From an uncultured Lachnospiraceae bacterium (GTDB lineage Bacteria; Bacillota; Clostridia; Lachnospirales; Lachnospiraceae), in contig CAKQXY010000003.1 of assembly GCA_934292725.1 (NCBI GenBank), positions 1 to 64,000 of the forward strand: a stretch of 64,000 nucleotides of DNA, written 5' to 3'. Each line of letters starts with the position of its first letter. The first letter of the stretch is position 1. Below, piece after piece: positions 41,343 to 49,918 of the stretch. The position numbers and the translations under genes are program-made. A model generated the notes under the pieces. That model was not told the origin of the DNA and searched no databases. It saw nothing but the letters and a program-made list of their open reading frames with translations.

Positions 41343-43340
41343 CTAAATGCTGTGCGTCTCCACCGCTGCCATAACCTGCGCATTGTCGGCAGCCTCTTTC
41401 GCCCACTTTAAAAGCTGAGCATCCTGATAGATGTCAGCGACTGCAAAAGCAATTTCACCGCTCTGACGTATTCCAAAGAAATCACCAGGTCCGCGAAGCT
41501 TTAAATCTTCGTTTGCAATTGCAAAGCCATCGTTTGAGTGATTGAGTACTTCAAGACGCTTTGCTGACTCTTCTTTTCCTGAGGTGTCTATCATTATGCA
41601 ATATGACTGCGCATCGCCACGCCCAACACGGCCGCGAAGCTGATGCAGCTGTGCAAGGCCAAAGCGCTGTGCGTCCTCGATCAAAATGACAGTTGCGTTT
41701 GGTACATTAATTCCAACCTCTATTACTGTTGTCGAAACAAGTACCTGAGTCTCATTCTTTGCAAAACGTGCCATTATATCATCTTTTTCTTTGGCTTTCA
41801 TTTTTCCATGAAGATACTCAATTGAAATATATGAAGGCAAAGATTCTCTCAGCTGCTCTGTATAACTGACAACATCTGCTCCCTGCGATGTCTCGCTCTC
41901 TTCTACCATTGGACAGATCACATACGCCTGGTGTCCTGCCTGCACCTGCTTTATTATAAAATCCCATGCCTTGGGGCGGTATGAAATATTGACAACACAA
42001 TTTTTTATTGGAAGCCTTTTTGCCGGAAGCTCATCCATAATAGAAATATCAAGGTCTCCATAAAGAATCATCGCCAGACTTCTTGGAATTGGTGTTGCGC
42101 TCATTACAAGCACGTGCGGAGTATGACCTTTCTTGCTTAGAGCATCGCGCTGTGCGACTCCGAAGCGGTGCTGCTCATCTGTAATTACAAGTGCCAGATC
42201 ATCAAACTCAACTTTTTCCTGAATAACGGCATGTGTTCCAATCACAATATCAGCCTCATGCTCCCTAATCTGACGAAGCGCCTCTTTTTTTTGTCCTGCA
42301 CGCATGGAGCCTGTCAATAAAACAATTGAAAGATTCAGATGATAACGCTCTGATAATTCAGTAAAGCCCTGATAATGCTGTGACGCTAATACCTCAGTTG
42401 GCGCCATAAGAGCGCTTTGATAATGACATAATGCAGCCTGATACATTGAAAGAAAGGCAACGATAGTTTTTCCTGAACCTACATCTCCCTGAAGTAAACG
42501 GCTCATCATATGATCACCTGTCATATCCTGTGTAATTTCTTCTATTGTGCGAAGCTGCGCACCTGTCAAATCATATGGAAGCTGTTTTATCAGATTTTTT
42601 ACTTCCTCACGCCGTGTCAGTGCGAAATGGTTTTTCTCCTGCAAAAGCCGCTTTTTCATCTGATTTACGCCAAGCAGGAAATGATAAAATTCACCAAACG
42701 CTATTGTTTTTCGTGCATGTGTCAGCTGTGCTTCATCTTTTGGAAAATGCATAAGATACCCAGCCTCATCCTCTGGCAGTAAATTATACTGTGAAAGTAC
42801 ATGTTCTGGAATTGTAGCCTTCTGTTTTACACCAGCATCATATGCCGCTGCAACTGCCTTTGAAATGCTTTTTGATGTAATTTTTGCTGTCAGCGCATAA
42901 ACAGGCTGCAGTGATTTTTGAAGCTGCTCATATGCATCAAGTGCGTAAACCTGAGGCTGATCAAGTGTTCGTGATTTCCCGTTTCCTGAAAGCTTTCCGC
43001 GAAGCACATACCAGCCGCCTGGACGAAGCACGCTCGCCAGATAAGTTGTCTGAAACCAGGTAACACGAAGCTCACTTCCTTCCTCATCGCGCACCTTTGT
43101 ATTTATAATAGAGAGATTGCGCACACGCTTTATTGTCGGATAAGAACAAATCACGACCCGGACCGCTGCAAAATCCATTACAGCTGCGGCCCGGATCGTG
43201 ACCGGTGGTTCAAATCGTTCATAGCTTCGGGGATAATAACGCATAAGTTCTCCAATGGTCACAATCCCCAATTTTTCGTAAAGCGCTGCCGTCTTCTCTC
43301 CGATTCCCTTTAAACATGTAATGGGATCGTTGTAATTCAC
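41343..43340 (-). CDS. recG: ATP-dependent DNA helicase RecG
   Basis: The protein has 665 residues, the usual length. RecG regresses stalled replication forks and migrates Holliday junctions. An N-terminal wedge/OB domain (RAAAVMDFAAVRVVICSYPT) is followed by the helicase core: RLLQGDVGSGKTIVAFLSM (Walker A), ITDEQHRFGVAQRD (motif II), MSATPIPRSLA (motif III) and QLHQLRGRVGRG (motif VI). The C-terminus carries GPGDFFGIRQSG, specific to RecG. The start is GTG with AAGGAGG upstream. It lies 19 bases behind the DAK2 gene. Confidence 0.97.
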   Translation of the reverse strand: MNYNDPITCLKGIGEKTAALYEKLGIVTIGELMRYYPRSYERFEPPVTIRAAAVMDFAAVRVVICSYPTIKRVRNLSIINTKVRDEEGSELRVTWFQTTYLASVLRPGGWYVLRGKLSGNGKSRTLDQPQVYALDAYEQLQKSLQPVYALTAKITSKSISKAVAAAYDAGVKQKATIPEHVLSQYNLLPEDEAGYLMHFPKDEAQLTHARKTIAFGEFYHFLLGVNQMKKRLLQEKNHFALTRREEVKNLIKQLPYDLTGAQLRTIEEITQDMTGDHMMSRLLQGDVGSGKTIVAFLSMYQAALCHYQSALMAPTEVLASQHYQGFTELSERYHLNLSIVLLTGSMRAGQKKEALRQIREHEADIVIGTHAVIQEKVEFDDLALVITDEQHRFGVAQRDALSKKGHTPHVLVMSATPIPRSLAMILYGDLDISIMDELPAKRLPIKNCVVNISYRPKAWDFIIKQVQAGHQAYVICPMVEESETSQGADVVSYTEQLRESLPSYISIEYLHGKMKAKEKDDIMARFAKNETQVLVSTTVIEVGINVPNATVILIEDAQRFGLAQLHQLRGRVGRGDAQSYCIMIDTSGKEESAKRLEVLNHSNDGFAIANEDLKLRGPGDFFGIRQSGEIAFAVADIYQDAQLLKWAKEAADNAQVMAAVETHSI

Positions 43341-43359
43341 GGCTGCCTCCTTATAAAGA

Positions 43360-45048
43360 TTACTCTACTGATAAGAAATAATAGTATACTGGCTGATTTC
43401 CGGCATTAACTTCAACATCAACAGACGGGAACTCTTCGCTCAAACGATCACAAAGCTCATTAGCCCTTGCCTCATCAATTTCCTGACCATAATAGATACC
43501 GATCAGTTCAGAATCCTCTGACATCATCTTGCATACAGTTTCAAATGCAACATCGTTGATATCTGTTCCATCTGCCAACATTCCATTATCACCAAGACCA
43601 ATAATGTCATCCTTATGAATCTCGATATTGTCGATCATCGTATCACGAACAGCATAAGTAATCTGTCCTGTCTTGACACTCTTGATGCTCTCTGTCATGT
43701 TCTCTGCATTTTCTTCCATCGAACTATCCGGTACAAAATTAATGATCGCAGTAATACCCTGCGGGATAGTTTTTGTCGGAATTACAAAAATTTCCTTATC
43801 CTTTGTCAGCTGCTTTGCCTGCTTTGCTGCCATTATGATATTTGAATTGTTCGGCAGAATAAAAATATTTCTTGCCGGAACCTGACGAATAGCATTAAGC
43901 ATATCCTCAGTACTTGGATTCATGGTCTGTCCACCCTCGATTAAATAATCGACACCAAGACCCTTAAAAATCTCTCCAATTCCTGCACCGGCAGATACGC
44001 TTATAAAGCCATATTCTTTCCACTTGGACTTGTCTTCCTGCTCACGCTCCTTACGATCAGCTTCTGCCTGCTTGATAGCTTCTCTCTCTGCATTCTTGAT
44101 AACGCGCTCCTGATGCTCCTCACGCATGTTATCAATCTTCATGCTTGTTAACTGACCATAGGTAAGTGCCTTTTGAATTGCAAGACCTGGATCATTTGTA
44201 TGCACATGTACTTTAACAAGCTCATCATCTGCTACGCACACGATAGAGTCACCGATAGAAGAAAGGAATGCTTTAAACTCTTTCTCATCCTCGTGTGTAA
44301 AGGCACGGCTTGTCATAATAATAAATTCGGTGCAATAGCCAAACTTGATATCTGCAGTATCGATTTCATCGTTTGCTGCACCTGTTACAGCGCGTGATGC
44401 AGCTGGCTTTTCAGCAGTGAATGTGATCTCTTTTCCGAGATAACCATCATATGCACCCTTTAATACCTGCATCAGACCCTGTCCGCCAGAATCGACAACA
44501 CCTGCCTGCTTTAAAACAGGAAGCATCTCTGGTGTCTGGCTTAATACATAGTCACCTTCCTTTAACAGCTCCTGAATAAAAACATCCATATCACAGCCGC
44601 TTTGTGCAAGCTCGTTTGCCTTATCAGAAATTCCTTTTGCAACAGTAAGGATTGTACCTTCCTTTGGCTTCATAACTGCCTTATAAGCTGTCTCTGTTGC
44701 ACGCTGCAAAGCTTCTGCAAGCAGCTCCGTATCAATCTCTGTGCTGTACTTGATGGCCTTTGTAAAGCCACGGAACAGCTGAGACAAAATAACACCTGAG
44801 TTACCTCTCGCACCGCGCAGTGAACCAGATGAAATCGCTTTTGCTAACGTCTCCATCGTTGGCTCCTCAACAGAATTTACTTCCCTTGCTGCGGAGAGAA
44901 TTGTAAGTGTCATGTTTGTTCCTGTATCACCATCCGGCACTGGGAATACATTTAATTCGTTAATCCATTCTTTCTTTGCTTCCAGATTTGCCACGCCTGC
45001 AAGAAACATGCGCTTTAATAAACCTGCGTCTATCACATTACTACCCAA
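43360..45048 (-). CDS. DAK2/DegV-associated kinase-like protein (FakA/YloV family)
   Basis: The protein has 562 residues. The N-terminal DAK2 domain shows NVFPVPDGDTGTNMTLTIL and GSLRGARGNSGVILSQL, the nucleotide-binding motifs of dihydroxyacetone-kinase-like and fatty-acid kinase FakA proteins. VDSGGQGLM closes it. The C-terminal 300 residues are the usual FakA middle and C domains (FGYCTEFIIMTS, then FILPNNSNIIMAA). FakA phosphorylates fatty acids held by FakB. The start is TTG with AAGGAGGAG. The asp23 gene lies 35 bases upstream, the standard YloU-YloV arrangement, with recG next, as in Bacillus. Confidence 0.92.
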   Translation of the reverse strand: MGSNVIDAGLLKRMFLAGVANLEAKKEWINELNVFPVPDGDTGTNMTLTILSAAREVNSVEEPTMETLAKAISSGSLRGARGNSGVILSQLFRGFTKAIKYSTEIDTELLAEALQRATETAYKAVMKPKEGTILTVAKGISDKANELAQSGCDMDVFIQELLKEGDYVLSQTPEMLPVLKQAGVVDSGGQGLMQVLKGAYDGYLGKEITFTAEKPAASRAVTGAANDEIDTADIKFGYCTEFIIMTSRAFTHEDEKEFKAFLSSIGDSIVCVADDELVKVHVHTNDPGLAIQKALTYGQLTSMKIDNMREEHQERVIKNAEREAIKQAEADRKEREQEDKSKWKEYGFISVSAGAGIGEIFKGLGVDYLIEGGQTMNPSTEDMLNAIRQVPARNIFILPNNSNIIMAAKQAKQLTKDKEIFVIPTKTIPQGITAIINFVPDSSMEENAENMTESIKSVKTGQITYAVRDTMIDNIEIHKDDIIGLGDNGMLADGTDINDVAFETVCKMMSEDSELIGIYYGQEIDEARANELCDRLSEEFPSVDVEVNAGNQPVYYYFLSVE

Positions 45049-45083
45049 AATATAGCTCCTCCTTAGGCGGCATCTGTCACTGA

Positions 45084-45440
45084 TCAGTCAATGACTCTGA
45101 CACCCTCTACATACATATTAATTTTTTTAACTCGGATTCCTGTAAACTCCTCAACATGGTACTTTACACTATCCGTCAAATTGTTGTATACAGCCAGAAT
45201 ACTTACTCCATATGAAACAATTACATGGAAATCAATTGTAAGCTCATTATCTTCTAATGATACATTAATGCCTCTTGTTATGCTGTCCTTTTTCAGCAGA
45301 TGAACAAGTCCGTCCTTCATGCTGACACTGGCCATACCAACAATGCCAAAGCATTCCACTGCCATAGAACCTGCATACTTTGCGATGACATCTGTTCTGA
45401 TCATAACATCACCCTGAGGATTCGATATACGTCCCTTCAT
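45084..45440 (-). CDS. Asp23/Gls24 family envelope stress protein (YloU-like)
   Basis: The protein has 118 residues. It contains MIRTDVIAKYAGSMAVECFG and the paired beta/alpha Asp23 region ending IRVKKINMYVEGVRVID. Members sit at the membrane and are linked to cell-envelope stress; function is indirect. GGAGGTAACC precedes the ATG at 45440, which rules out the earlier in-frame ATG. It is the first gene of an asp23-fakA-recG transcript. Confidence 0.92.
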   Translation of the reverse strand: MKGRISNPQGDVMIRTDVIAKYAGSMAVECFGIVGMASVSMKDGLVHLLKKDSITRGINVSLEDNELTIDFHVIVSYGVSILAVYNNLTDSVKYHVEEFTGIRVKKINMYVEGVRVID

Positions 45441-45573
45441 TCGGTTACCTCCAACTAACAAATTCAGAAAATACATTTTTACTGATTCTGACTTAGACTA
45501 AGAGCCTGCTCCTAGTATTCCATCAGAGAATTTATTCATTCTGGACGGACTCTAAGCAGAATACTCTATGTTT

Positions 45574-45602
45574 AGAATATCTCATTACCACGTATAAGTC
45601 AA
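45574..45602 (-). promoter_or_regulatory. Sigma-A promoter of asp23-DAK2-recG
   Basis: TTGACT (45597-45602), 17 bases, TATTCT (45574-45579). The leader of about 130 bases contains complementary GAGTATTC/GAATACT-type stretches that could fold. Confidence 0.65.
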
Positions 45603-45675
45603 GCAAAATCCTTTTGATCTGGAATGACTACAGTTCACTGTAATAATCATTTTTGAATCTTTTTAAAAAAAGTCC

Positions 45676-45704
45676 TTGATTTTTTTCTGAATATCTGTTA
45701 TGAT
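45676..45704 (+). promoter_or_regulatory. Sigma-A promoter of rpmB
   Basis: TTGATT (45676-45681), 17 bases, TATGAT (45699-45704), 50 bases before the rpmB start and divergent from the asp23 promoter. Confidence 0.7.
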
Positions 45705-45754
45705 ATCCATGTTGTGAGCCTATACGGCTACATTTGCGTAAGGAGGTGCGATTT

Positions 45755-45940
45755 ATGGCAAAGTGTGAGATCTGTCAGAAGGGTGCTCATTTCGGAAACA
45801 ATGTTAGCCATTCCCATAGAAGAAGTAATGCGGTTTGGAAGTCCAATGTTAAGTCCGTTAGAGTAAGTGTCAACGGAACCAACAAGAAGATGTACGTTTG
45901 TACTTCCTGTTTACGCTCTGGCTATGTTGAGAGAGCTTAA
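45755..45940 (+). CDS. rpmB: Ribosomal protein bL28
   Basis: The protein has 61 residues. MAKCEICQKGAHFGNNVSHS is the diagnostic start, and the CEIC plus CTSC pairs make it the zinc-binding form of L28. It is part of the large ribosomal subunit. AAGGAGGTG sets the start at 45755; an ATG seven codons upstream lies before that site. Monocistronic, with promoter and terminator. Confidence 0.97.
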   Translation: MAKCEICQKGAHFGNNVSHSHRRSNAVWKSNVKSVRVSVNGTNKKMYVCTSCLRSGYVERA

Positions 45941-45960
45941 TTTCGTTACGGGTATGATTT

Positions 45961-45989
45961 AAAGCGGTCGCTTGTCGACTGCTTTTTTT
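45961..45989 (+). terminator. Terminator of rpmB
   Basis: AAAGCGGTCG, a four-base CTTG loop and the near-complement CGACTGCTTT run into TTTTTTTC, about 20 bases after the rpmB stop codon. Confidence 0.8.
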
Positions 45990-45999
45990 CTGTCTAAAA

Positions 46000-46143
46000 T
46001 TAGCATCCGCAGCAAAATAGAACATACCCTAAAATAAGGCAAAATAAAATCACTATTACTGAGCAAAGACAAACTGGGACAAAAAGCATCACTGCCATTC
46101 CCAGTCCAAAGAAAAATAAAAGAAGTCCGCATAAACGTTTCAT
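46000..46143 (-). CDS. Small hydrophobic membrane protein, 47 residues
   Basis: A short minus-strand frame reads MKRLCGLLLFFFGLGMAVML and then a second hydrophobic stretch (CSVIVILFCLILGYVLFCC), ending at TAA (46000-46002). It has two membrane segments, six cysteines and an AAAAGG ribosome site a few bases before the ATG. The positively charged start and hydrophobic composition look like a real small membrane protein; I recall similar 45-50 residue proteins in Clostridia but no name. It overlaps a spurious 70-codon frame. It lies behind gerW on the same strand, so a sporulation role is possible but not shown. Confidence 0.6.
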   Translation of the reverse strand: MKRLCGLLLFFFGLGMAVMLFVPVCLCSVIVILFCLILGYVLFCCGC

Positions 46144-46223
46144 AAAGACCTTTTTTGGGTTCCTTATTCATTATAGTTTATGCGGACTTTTTATGTCTAT
46201 TCTTTTTGCAGCTGAATCAGCTA

Positions 46224-46622
46224 TTATTTTTTATCGTCGTTTAAGATATCATCTACTGCCTGATCAACAGCCGGATCTTCTGCCTTCTTGCTTGTGAAGC
46301 GGTTAATCAAATCAGGAACCATATCCACAATCTTAGTAGTCAGATCCTGGTTCTTGATATTCACAACCTTTGCCATACCCTTTTGAATGATTAACACGGC
46401 ACATGGACTAATATTAGCTCCAATTCCTCCTGCCGTCTTATTGTCACTATTTTTTTTGAATGCGCCTGCTCCCATGCCGAACTTCATATCAACTAGTGGA
46501 ATGATGGTGGCATCGTTTACCTGAATCGGTTCACCGACAACAGTTTTTGAGCTGACAAATCCTTCCAGCCCTTTTAACAGCTCATCTACTGATGAGCCAA
46601 AGTTAATTTCTTCCTTCTCCAT
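46224..46622 (-). CDS. gerW: GerW family sporulation protein (YtfJ)
   Basis: The protein has 132 residues. VVGEPIQVNDATIIPLVDMK and the Gly/Ala-rich FGMGAGAFKK with GGIGANISPCAVLII are typical of the YtfJ/GerW family, spore proteins linked to germination. The protein is soluble with an acidic C-terminus (AVDDILNDDKK). The start overlaps the DUF2953 gene by 20 bases with GGAGGAAA as ribosome site; the gerW-DUF2953 pairing is standard in Clostridia. Confidence 0.92.
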   Translation of the reverse strand: MEKEEINFGSSVDELLKGLEGFVSSKTVVGEPIQVNDATIIPLVDMKFGMGAGAFKKNSDNKTAGGIGANISPCAVLIIQKGMAKVVNIKNQDLTTKIVDMVPDLINRFTSKKAEDPAVDQAVDDILNDDKK

Positions 46623-47610
46623 CTTTATTTCCTCCTTGTCTCAGCCGCTTGTATTGACGACGAATGTTTTTATTTAGTACGACACTGAGCGCCACATACA
46701 CTAGATATCCTAATCGTATTCTTCCACGAAATGCAATATCTCCTTCGAGTATAAGCTCTTCTGTTTCAAACTCAGGCTCTATTACGAGATTCTCTTTCGT
46801 AAATGGATACAGCATCGAAAAATAAGCTAACGTCTTTCCCGTCTTAGACGGATCCTCAAAGCCAAAGTGAATGCGTCCTGTCATCCTTCTTGGAAGAATA
46901 TGATGAAGCAATCCCTTTGTTTTTTTCCAAAGAAATCCCATAGCTTCCTTCATAGGTTCAGATGTCAGCAGATTTTTCCAATAATCAATTTTATTTTTGA
47001 TTTTTTGAATACCTGCCTTACTGTCAATAAACTTCTCTTTGACTGCAAGAAGCTTTTGTTTTATAGCCTCAAATTTAGACTTCACATCTGGTCTGGCAGA
47101 TTTTTCTTTTTGTGACTGCTGCTTTTTCTCTGATTCTGGCTCATCTATTTTCTTTGCCTCTGGCGCCTCATAAACGGCCTTTTTTTCTTGCTTTGGCAAT
47201 TCTGAAATTGTCTTTTGCGGCTCGTAGATTGTTGCAACCTCTTTAGATGCAGCATCAGACTGCTGTTTTGGCTTTTCTGATTTCTCTGGCTGCTTCGGTG
47301 TCTCTTGTTTAGGCGTTTTCTTTGCTTTGCTTTTCTTAGGCGGCTTTTTTGTTTTAGGATAAATCGTCTTTCCAAACAAGCAAACCCTAATTTTCATCCC
47401 GTCTTCTGAAAGTGAAGCACTTGCCGATATCATATGAAGAAGCCACGTTAGTTTTACACTTCCAGAGAGTATCTTTTCCTCTCGTGCACCCTCGCCCTTA
47501 TATCGTATTGGCACTAAAAGAATGACTGCCACTGCTGCAAGAATCAATCCAATCAGCACAAGAAGGATGATGCCAATTATTTTCAATATTGTAAGTAAAA
47601 TACCTAACAT
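46603..47610 (-). CDS. DUF2953 domain protein, membrane-anchored
   Basis: The protein has 335 residues. A single N-terminal membrane helix (IIGIILLVLIGLILAAVAVI) precedes KLTWLLHMISASASLSEDGM, the DUF2953 start. Residues of about 95-190 are a Lys/Pro/Gln/Glu-rich low-complexity insert (KKPPKKSKAKKTPKQETPKQ), probably flexible. The C-terminal part (GRIHFGFEDPSKTGKTLAYF) is the conserved end of the family. Function is unknown; it accompanies gerW in spore formers. Ribosome site AAGGAGG. Confidence 0.88.
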   Translation of the reverse strand: MLGILLTILKIIGIILLVLIGLILAAVAVILLVPIRYKGEGAREEKILSGSVKLTWLLHMISASASLSEDGMKIRVCLFGKTIYPKTKKPPKKSKAKKTPKQETPKQPEKSEKPKQQSDAASKEVATIYEPQKTISELPKQEKKAVYEAPEAKKIDEPESEKKQQSQKEKSARPDVKSKFEAIKQKLLAVKEKFIDSKAGIQKIKNKIDYWKNLLTSEPMKEAMGFLWKKTKGLLHHILPRRMTGRIHFGFEDPSKTGKTLAYFSMLYPFTKENLVIEPEFETEELILEGDIAFRGRIRLGYLVYVALSVVLNKNIRRQYKRLRQGGNKDGEGRN

Positions 47611-47621
47611 TGTCCTCCTTT

Positions 47622-47927
47622 TTAAAGCTTCATGAATGATTTTACATCAAAACCACCAGTCTTCTGATACATTTCTTCAATCAAAGCTCGAACTACTTCA
47701 ATCGCCTCGCTCTTGTTCGCTGCTGCCGCAATCACAGTACGTTCATACTGCTTTTTTCTGCGAAGTTCTTCGTATGCACAGATTTCCATCAGATTTTCCG
47801 GAACCACTTCTGGAAGAACAACAACATAAATGCTGCCAGACGGACGATTGTGTTTAAGCTTCCATGTAAGCTCAAAACGCTTCCCCGAAACTTTTTCGCC
47901 AAGGCGGATATCCTTACACAGTTTCAA
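47622..47927 (-). CDS. Small conserved protein of unknown function
   Basis: The protein has 101 residues with a TTG start after GGAGAGGG. It is a compact alpha/beta protein: SGSIYVVVLPEVVPENLMEI, then a charged helix (YEELRRKKQYERTVIAAAAN) and RALIEEMYQKTGG. No motif was recognised. It lies 11 bases upstream of the DUF2953 gene and probably shares its transcript, so a sporulation or envelope role is possible. Confidence 0.7.
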   Translation of the reverse strand: MKLCKDIRLGEKVSGKRFELTWKLKHNRPSGSIYVVVLPEVVPENLMEICAYEELRRKKQYERTVIAAAANKSEAIEVVRALIEEMYQKTGGFDVKSFMKL

Positions 47928-47986
47928 TTGATCCCTCTCCTTTACTATTGCCAGACAAGATCACTTCACCTTAGAACCTTTTTTTA

Positions 47987-49354
47987 TTACAGGCTTCTGA
48001 TGATTTCGATACATGCTAATTTTTCCGCAACATCCGAGCATGAGGACAGGCTGTTTTTAATATATTCCTCAAGCTGATTATAATCGCGAATAAACAGCGG
48101 AACCATCGTTACAAGCTTTGCCATAACAGCACGTGCTAACGGCTTTGATGATGACTTTAAAAATGTCTCCAGCTCTGAAATAAGCGCTGCTGTCTGTTCT
48201 TCAATATAAGAAGCTTCCACTGCCTCACTCTCTTGCTTTTGCTCAATGTCTGCAAAGCGGCTGCTTGAAAGAAGCTTTGAAAGTACCTCTAACTTGCTGA
48301 AGGTTTCAAGCATTCCCTGCTCACTAAGCTGCTCTTTGCTGCTTTGCATCAGCTCATCTACCAATGTTGATTTTTCCTGAAAGGTCATGCTGTATTGTTC
48401 CTGAATACCCTCAAGTGCAGTCAGCATTGCATTTAATGCCGCCTCATCTGTTCCCGGTGTCAGCGTAAAGGAAATAATGCTGCTGCAGGTCTTATGCTGC
48501 TCTGTCCATGCACAGCCGTCTGTCATTGTTACAACACACAGATCATTGATAAGCTCCTGTAAAAGAAGCATACGATCCATCTGGCTGTTTAACTCCTCCA
48601 TAGCACTAGCAAGCATATCGTGAAGTTCATTCCACTCAGCCTCGCTTACGGCAGACAGCGGTGCCTTCTTAAAGGTCTCCACAACTTCATAAAATGCCGG
48701 AAAGCTCTGTTTAAATTCTGCTGGCTCCTCTAACATTGCTGCTGTACGAAGCATAAACAGCTGTCCATCTACTGCATTTTTGTCTGAACCCTTATAGGCA
48801 TCCATTCCCTCTGCGAGAACCTGGAAGAAACGCTTTCTTGTCATTCGCATTGGAAGCTGCTCTATAATGGATACAAGCATTGACTGACGAACTGTCTGAT
48901 CAGTCTCTGATGACAGCTTCTGCAGAATTTCCTGCGTCATATCCTCATCACTGTAGCCTGCCTCAAGTGAAGCTCCGCTAAAACGATACTCAAGTCTGTT
49001 TAACACATACTCATATACTGTGAAGCGATCTGTGTATGCGCTAAGCAGCTCCATAATTTGTGTGCTCTCTTTGCGAAGCGACAGCGCTTCCTCCTCACGC
49101 TTTTCATCCAGACCAGAGACAAGTTCTTTATTGACACGGCCAAGCAGACCGCAATACGCTGCGGACAGCTTGGAGATTCGTGTATATTCATCAGACGGCT
49201 CCTCTCCCATATCCAGATAAACCGGCAGATTCATGGCAATTCTTGCCAACGAGAGTGTTCTGGCATCAGATGTCATCATAGATGAAAATCCTGTCAGATT
49301 GTCTTTTGTCATATGTCCGTGAGCAATCCCGCGGATGGTTGAATTGGTTTTCAT
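47987..49354 (-). CDS. Large helical protein of unknown function
   Basis: The protein has 455 residues and is mostly alpha-helical and acidic. The N-terminus is TIRGIAHGHMTKDNLTGFSS; repeated Leu/Glu-rich helices follow (SLRKESTQIMELLSAYTDRF). I recognise no enzyme motif, membrane segment or nucleic-acid-binding domain. The ribosome site GGGGA is adequate. It sits between pgsA and the small protein/DUF2953/gerW group on the same strand. Codon use and length argue for a real gene. Confidence 0.75.
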   Translation of the reverse strand: MKTNSTIRGIAHGHMTKDNLTGFSSMMTSDARTLSLARIAMNLPVYLDMGEEPSDEYTRISKLSAAYCGLLGRVNKELVSGLDEKREEEALSLRKESTQIMELLSAYTDRFTVYEYVLNRLEYRFSGASLEAGYSDEDMTQEILQKLSSETDQTVRQSMLVSIIEQLPMRMTRKRFFQVLAEGMDAYKGSDKNAVDGQLFMLRTAAMLEEPAEFKQSFPAFYEVVETFKKAPLSAVSEAEWNELHDMLASAMEELNSQMDRMLLLQELINDLCVVTMTDGCAWTEQHKTCSSIISFTLTPGTDEAALNAMLTALEGIQEQYSMTFQEKSTLVDELMQSSKEQLSEQGMLETFSKLEVLSKLLSSSRFADIEQKQESEAVEASYIEEQTAALISELETFLKSSSKPLARAVMAKLVTMVPLFIRDYNQLEEYIKNSLSSCSDVAEKLACIEIIRSL

Positions 49355-49378
49355 AATAAATAAGTCCCCTTATTTTTC

Positions 49379-49918
49379 TTACTTCTGGTCTGATAATACA
49401 TCCAGATTGTGTACAATATAATCAACCAGTGAGATAATCGTAAGAATCAAAGCGGCATAAATTGCGATTGTTGTAACAACAGATAATGCTGAAACATCCA
49501 TAATCAAAAGGATGCACATAATCATCTGAACAACCGTCTTTGCTTTTCCCCAGATTCCTGCGGCAATCACACGGCCGTTTTCAGCAGCTATAAGGCGAAA
49601 ACCGCTGATAATAAATTCTCTGGCTACAATGATAATAACAATCCATGGTGCCAGCGTTCCCAGTCCGACAAAACAAATCATGGCAGAGCAGACTAACAGC
49701 TTGTCTGCGAGTGGATCCATGAATTTTCCAAAGTTTGTAATCAGGTTATACTTTCTTGCAATCGTGCCATCGAGTTTATCGGTGATAGACGCTGCCACAA
49801 AAATTGCCAGTGCAGCCCACTTTCCCCAGCTGTATGGAATCAGCTCACATACAACAAAAAATGGGATCAGTATTACACGCAGCATAGTCAGTTTATTCGG
49901 CAGATTCATGTTCTTCAT
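49379..49918 (-). CDS. pgsA: CDP-diacylglycerol-glycerol-3-phosphate 3-phosphatidyltransferase
   Basis: This 179-residue integral membrane enzyme makes phosphatidylglycerol phosphate, the first step to phosphatidylglycerol and cardiolipin. The CDP-alcohol phosphotransferase motif is visible as DKLDGTIARKYNLITNFGKF followed by MDPLADKLL (DGxxAR...G...D...D). Four or so membrane helices follow. MNLPNKLTMLRVILIPFFVV is the typical start; GGAG six bases upstream favours the ATG at 49918 that adds three residues. It overlaps the rimO end by 26 bases. Confidence 0.95.
   Translation of the reverse strand: MKNMNLPNKLTMLRVILIPFFVVCELIPYSWGKWAALAIFVAASITDKLDGTIARKYNLITNFGKFMDPLADKLLVCSAMICFVGLGTLAPWIVIIIVAREFIISGFRLIAAENGRVIAAGIWGKAKTVVQMIMCILLIMDVSALSVVTTIAIYAALILTIISLVDYIVHNLDVLSDQK

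Noticed and set aside
45959..46171. 70-codon minus-strand frame MNKEPKKGLYETF...
   Set aside because: A shorter frame in another register here gives a better membrane protein with its own ribosome site; this one is the shadow.
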